From Candidatus Thorarchaeota archaeon (lineage in GTDB: Archaea; Asgardarchaeota; Thorarchaeia; Thorarchaeales; Thorarchaeaceae), in assembly GCA_016840825.1 (NCBI GenBank), contig JAEORN010000036.1, forward strand, positions 7,337 to 71,336: a stretch of 64,000 nucleotides of DNA, given 5' to 3'. The notes below the pieces were generated by a model. That model saw only the letters and a program-made list of their open reading frames with translations. It did no database searches and was not told where the DNA came from. This document shows positions 59,893 to 64,000 of the stretch, piece after piece; the stretch's first letter is position 1, and the number at the start of each line of letters is the position of its first letter. Position numbers and translations under genes: made by a program.

Positions 59893-59902
59893 CTTTCTCC
59901 TT

Positions 59903-62900
59903 CTATAATTCTTCACTAGTATTTCCTGATTCCTTTCTCTCTCCTGAGATTTTGGAGCCAATGATTCCAAGTGCCTTCATTATCTTCGATGATAGGAATG
60001 GAATTACTATTAGGAATAGAACAACGATTAGTACCACAACAGCAATCGAGTATTGAGCTAATATAGTATCAAGAGCTATCACTGTTGCGCCTCCGACAAC
60101 AACCAGAAACATAAGGAACTTGATTCTAATCGATGAGCTGAACTTCTTCACCATTAGGGATCGTTCATCTTTCATCACTTCAATGGGTGTTCCAGCTGAT
60201 TCCATTTTATCAAGTTTCTTGATTCCTTGGCTGATTTCCCTGTATACATTAAAGACAACAACGATAATAGATGATGCGAACGATGTGACAATCGTTGTCG
60301 TTATTGAAGGAATACTAATGTCTCCTATCTGGAATGAAGCTGCAATTACATGCTGGTTGAACCAGTTAATCTCAGCTCCGTATACAAGAATCATGACAAT
60401 GACCATTGGCAAGAAGAAAAGATGCCAAAGACCCACTACCATGCGTCTTCTATTCAGCTTATCATTAACCATTATCGACGCAACCGCATCTCGATAGAGC
60501 CATAGACCATAGAGTAGTACTGATGCTCCTAAGATTACTATTGCTAGTACTACGGCCACTTCATTGTTGGATGATAAATATGCAAAATACGACGCGACTG
60601 CTCCTATCCCAGTCGCACCAACTATCGTTCCATATAGTCGATCCATTCTCCGAACTGATCTCTTGAGATTTTCCTTGCTTTCATCTTGAACACGCATCGA
60701 TGATGCCATTTTGAAATAAATGAACATTCCAATGAAACTAAGCAAAAATGCTGCACCTGCAGTTATAGACACAGATGGAATATCCATTGCAAGGTCAGGG
60801 GTTGCGGCATTCAATTGGATTGTTAGAGTTTGCTGCTGTTGGAAGCACAATTCACTTTCAGCAGTTACGATAATTTCCTTGTATCCCCAGTTTTGAGGAT
60901 TAACCGAATAAAAGATTGCTTCGTATCTTCCAGCCTCATCTAGTTCATTCACTTCATCTGCTACTTGATCTCCAAGTGTGACACTCAAGCTAAGGCCTTC
61001 AATTGGATTTCCATATACATCGTGCACTTCAATAGTAACAAGAAGAGGTTGGTTCTCTGTTGGTGAATCCGTTTCAACAGTGATTGTGACATCAAGTATA
61101 CCTCTAACTGTTAGAATACCGCTTACAGTGTCATCCAATCGAACATAATCATCCTGCAAGAGAATATCATATGCATAGGGCTCAGGGTGCCATCCTGAAG
61201 TATCTACATTAACGGCATAAATTCCGCTGCCTTCATTCGTAAGAACATATGATGACACTCCAAGATACATTGTAACGGTACTACTGGATACGGGATTTCC
61301 TAGCCAATCCGTCACATTCGCTTGAATCCGAGTAGTGTTTCCCTGTGAAATCTCCCAAGATAGTGATGATGTCACGATGACATTTGCATACGAAGATACA
61401 CTAAGGCCATATGGTTCAGAATTTACCCAACCATTTGAGTCATAGGTCGCTTCAGCAAAAACATAGATCTCATTCACGCCCGCTGGAAGGTTTGCTTCTA
61501 GTCTTACTCTAAAAGCACTAAGATCAACTGGATCCTGAATTGCGGTATAATTCGTTCCACCTATCTGAACGATGACATTTGCACCTTGAGTGACAGGCCC
61601 AAATGGATCCCTCATGAACACACTTATCGTGATATTTCTGCCTGCTTCGACTATCTCAGGAGCTTGTATAATTGGATCCAGTTCTCCATATACATCAAGT
61701 TGAACCTCCATTGCATTTGGATTGGTTATATCTTGCTTTGAAACTAGTAGATTCAATGTTTGATTACCCATGACTAGATTGAGCTCGCCTTCAAATCTAT
61801 AGCATCCTGGTGTAGAGAGATCCTCAAAGAATCGATAATTCCTAGGACCTAGAGTCAGCGCTACTTCAGCTTCTGATATCGGATATCCAAAAACATCAGT
61901 TATGTTGAACCATGCCACAAAGTGCTCATCCTGGATGACGGTCCTTGGAAAGTTATCTACAATCACAAGATCTTCTGAGATTGTTTGAACAATGAATTTC
62001 TTCGTCACATTCTTCTCAACAGGAGAGTATTGATGATCTGCAGTTGCGATAACCTCATGGGTTCCTATCTCAAGTGAGACGCTTGGTTCCATGTATTCAT
62101 AGAATGGTTCAGTGATTGATGTACTATGCTGCGTGCCATCAATTTCTATGGTTACATTGGCGTCTGTGACAAAAATTCCCCTGCTATCTGTCACGATGAC
62201 TTGAATGGTCTGATTTCCTCCCTGCACAACGAATTCATCTGTTATAACTTGCACATTTAATGGACTTGAAATCGTGACCGCATCTTGATACGTTTGCTCC
62301 CATCTATGATAGAAAGCATGTTCCACATGGAAGCTCAAGTTTGCCAATCCTATTGGCCAAGATGCTTCTGTCATTGTTTGATACAAATTCGAAGAATCGT
62401 TGTAGTAAAAACCAGAAGTTGAAGCTCGTTGTGACCCCTCTTCAAAGTAATGTACATTCATACTTACTGTAGCATCCTCAATGACTTCCCCGTAGATATT
62501 CCTGACTTCAACTGATGATGTCAAAGGTGTATTTTGAGTAATATTAGTAGGAGAGTACTCTGCACTTACATTCAATCTATAATACCAATCTAAATCACGA
62601 ATAGCTCCGATAACAGACTCGCCATCCTTCATTATGGGGAAAGCGGCAATTTCGTTACCATCTCCAGCATCAATACTGCTGATTTCAAATGCCCCATGTA
62701 CTTCACCTATGTAGAGGTCTCTTTGGACAATACCTCTGAAATCAATAATGGTCAATCTTTCATCTTCATCCGTGAATAGTGCGAGTTGCTGTGTTCCATC
62801 GCCTAGAAAATCAGTGATTAGGGAAACCAATGGAGTTGAATCTGTGATTGTTGATGTCCACTCAATCGTTAGGGATGGGTCCAATTGAACAAGTGAGATT

Positions 62901-64000
62901 TCTCCGGTGGTTGAAATAATGAATATCTCATCAATTCCATCTGCATCCACATCATATACATGACCGTATCTATGAACTCTATCTGGAATGATATACATAT
63001 CATCAACGCTCAGTGAGGTAGTATATCCGTCGACAATTGTAAATGCAGTATACGGGTTGGTGCCATCCCACAATCTAAATTCAACTAAGAACTGGAGATA
63101 GGGCAGACTTGCATTGTGGAACACCTCAATGTCTACGATATCTGCAGCTGTATAGGATCCATAATCAGGAATTAGTAAACCTACTTGACTAAGATCTGAA
63201 GCACGATAAATCTCTAATCGATTTTCATCTCGCTCAAGTATGATATGTGTGTCTGAAACCAAGGCAGCTCTCCCAACAGCCATTGCATCTGTTCTCAATT
63301 GGTGCTGATCCGAGAAAGGTAATAGGATCGTACTCCAGGTACCATCATCATCCATTAGTGACATGGAAAGAGGCTCAGTGATAGTGACAAGAATGATCTC
63401 ATCAAGTCCGTCAAAATCAACATCGCTTACTTCTACTTGATCATATATCTTCGCAAATTGTGGAATCGTGCAGTTGTAGTTAGATGTGAAATTAGATCCA
63501 TGGAATATGTATGCTGTTGCATCAGTCACTTTCTCAGACAACAGAACGACCGGATCTGTTACATTATCTCCATCGAAGTTACCCGATACGACCGCATAAT
63601 CATATCCGAAGAAACCGGGGAGTTCTGTATAATTTAGCAGAACCCCATATTCGTCGTATTTGTTAAGTCTTATTTTGTCTAATGCTACAGTAGGCCTTGC
63701 TGTATAGATCACTGTACTACCATTGGTCATGTTTCCTTCTGCAAGTCTATACCGCGACTTTAGGAAGAACACCTCTGCGCTTCCAGCAGGCGTTGATTCC
63801 CAAACAAGATTTCCTTGAACTGTGAATGTTTCAGGTGTAACAGATGATCCAATCTCTGCAACATTCAGGAATGAATCTCTGAATTGGATATAGTACTCAT
63901 AATTCCCTCCGTCTAGTCCTACAAGAAATGCGAAATGTGTAATTCCATCAAGAGTCGAGAATAGTCCGTCATGTGGTTCAATCCATCCAAGATCTCCTAC
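59903..64000 (-). CDS. Giant surface protein, beta-propeller plus Ig-like repeats and membrane domain, N terminus outside window
   Basis: The frame stays open to the right edge, so the N terminus is missing; a GTG at 63772 is only an internal codon. At least 1365 residues are visible. The first third has FG-GAP/VCBS-like repeats with Ca-binding loops (NFDGDNVTD, DVDFDGLDE, DVDADGIDE). The middle holds about six Ig-like/invasin-type repeats, each with a D-x-x-G-x-P/V-x-x-A/S signature. The last ~300 residues contain about eight membrane helices and charged cytoplasmic loops. It is probably an S-layer-associated or adhesion protein. Confidence 0.85.
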   Translation of the reverse strand, partial: VGDLGWIEPHDGLFSTLDGITHFAFLVGLDGGNYEYYIQFRDSFLNVAEIGSSVTPETFTVQGNLVWESTPAGSAEVFFLKSRYRLAEGNMTNGSTVIYTARPTVALDKIRLNKYDEYGVLLNYTELPGFFGYDYAVVSGNFDGDNVTDPVVLLSEKVTDATAYIFHGSNFTSNYNCTIPQFAKIYDQVEVSDVDFDGLDEIILVTITEPLSMSLMDDDGTWSTILLPFSDQHQLRTDAMAVGRAALVSDTHIILERDENRLEIYRASDLSQVGLLIPDYGSYTAADIVDIEVFHNASLPYLQFLVEFRLWDGTNPYTAFTIVDGYTTSLSVDDMYIIPDRVHRYGHVYDVDADGIDEIFIISTTGEISLVQLDPSLTIEWTSTITDSTPLVSLITDFLGDGTQQLALFTDEDERLTIIDFRGIVQRDLYIGEVHGAFEISSIDAGDGNEIAAFPIMKDGESVIGAIRDLDWYYRLNVSAEYSPTNITQNTPLTSSVEVRNIYGEVIEDATVSMNVHYFEEGSQRASTSGFYYNDSSNLYQTMTEASWPIGLANLSFHVEHAFYHRWEQTYQDAVTISSPLNVQVITDEFVVQGGNQTIQVIVTDSRGIFVTDANVTIEIDGTQHSTSITEPFYEYMEPSVSLEIGTHEVIATADHQYSPVEKNVTKKFIVQTISEDLVIVDNFPRTVIQDEHFVAWFNITDVFGYPISEAEVALTLGPRNYRFFEDLSTPGCYRFEGELNLVMGNQTLNLLVSKQDITNPNAMEVQLDVYGELDPIIQAPEIVEAGRNITISVFMRDPFGPVTQGANVIVQIGGTNYTAIQDPVDLSAFRVRLEANLPAGVNEIYVFAEATYDSNGWVNSEPYGLSVSSYANVIVTSSLSWEISQGNTTRIQANVTDWLGNPVSSSTVTMYLGVSSYVLTNEGSGIYAVNVDTSGWHPEPYAYDILLQDDYVRLDDTVSGILTVRGILDVTITVETDSPTENQPLLVTIEVHDVYGNPIEGLSLSVTLGDQVADEVNELDEAGRYEAIFYSVNPQNWGYKEIIVTAESELCFQQQQTLTIQLNAATPDLAMDIPSVSITAGAAFLLSFIGMFIYFKMASSMRVQDESKENLKRSVRRMDRLYGTIVGATGIGAVASYFAYLSSNNEVAVVLAIVILGASVLLYGLWLYRDAVASIMVNDKLNRRRMVVGLWHLFFLPMVIVMILVYGAEINWFNQHVIAASFQIGDISIPSITTTIVTSFASSIIVVVFNVYREISQGIKKLDKMESAGTPIEVMKDERSLMVKKFSSSIRIKFLMFLVVVGGATVIALDTILAQYSIAVVVLIVVLFLIVIPFLSSKIMKALGIIGSKISGERKESGNTSEEL

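Noticed and set aside
63437..63637. Small + strand ORF inside the giant surface protein
   Set aside because: It lies opposite a long, domain-bearing frame and has no ribosome-binding site or recognisable protein features.

Overview
The window looks like a chromosomal segment of an archaeon with a menaquinone-based, cytochrome-rich respiratory chain. Archaeal signs are TATA-like AT boxes upstream of several operons, an ADP-forming acetyl-CoA synthetase alpha subunit, a single-OB-fold SSB, a group 3b NiFe hydrogenase in the beta-gamma-delta-alpha order known from Thermococcales, a CcmE of the Cys-x3-Tyr type, and very large Ig-rich surface proteins. Base composition looks to be roughly 40% G+C by eye. 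An Asgard archaeon is my best guess, but no marker gene in the window fixes the lineage. I saw no rRNA, tRNA, CRISPR array, insertion sequence or integrase.

Layout. (1) 1-4.3 kb: a long-chain polyprenyl diphosphate synthase and a MenA/UbiA prenyltransferase (quinone tail and attachment), then two FMN split-barrel proteins, one fused to a membrane domain. (2) 4.3-20.5 kb: a divergent HdrD/GlcF-like Fe-S protein facing a complex I locus. The locus lacks NuoE, NuoF and NuoG. Its NuoB is the C-terminal domain of a 646-residue protein whose N-terminal ~450 residues are a GlcD-type FAD oxidoreductase. It then carries A, J, K, C, D, H, I, M, L, M, N, so four antiporter-like subunits, and NuoL has a 26-residue repeat in its lateral-helix region (a '2M' layout). 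(3) 20.6-31.7 kb: two paralogous membrane-anchored multiheme cytochromes c, a secreted helical-hairpin protein, CcmF, a flavoprotein, and an opposite-strand ccmABCDE operon with a short ccmD. (4) 31.7-44.1 kb: three more GlcD-like/HdrD-like pairs. Two are linked to membrane proteins carrying a single c-type heme motif (one separate cytochrome plus DUF2231 protein, one fused cytochrome-membrane protein). (5) 44.3-53.4 kb: ACD alpha subunit, a zinc-ribbon/CFI-box protein, a 2129-residue protein with about 60-70 membrane segments and embedded 11-residue repeats, and an SSB. (6) 53.7-57.7 kb: the group 3b NiFe hydrogenase operon. (7) 57.7-64 kb: an orphan receiver-domain protein and two large membrane/surface proteins, the last running off the window.

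How it may work together (inference). Hydrogenase and fermentation enzymes handle NAD(P)H, H2 and acetyl-CoA. Four FAD/Fe-S (GlcD/HdrD-like) modules appear to be interchangeable dehydrogenase heads. One is built covalently into a complex I-like proton pump through NuoB. Others connect to membrane-bound heme proteins facing outward. Menaquinone and the multiheme cytochromes would be downstream carriers, possibly to an extracellular acceptor. The Ccm genes between them would supply heme attachment. The most unusual feature is the GlcD-NuoB fusion complex I.
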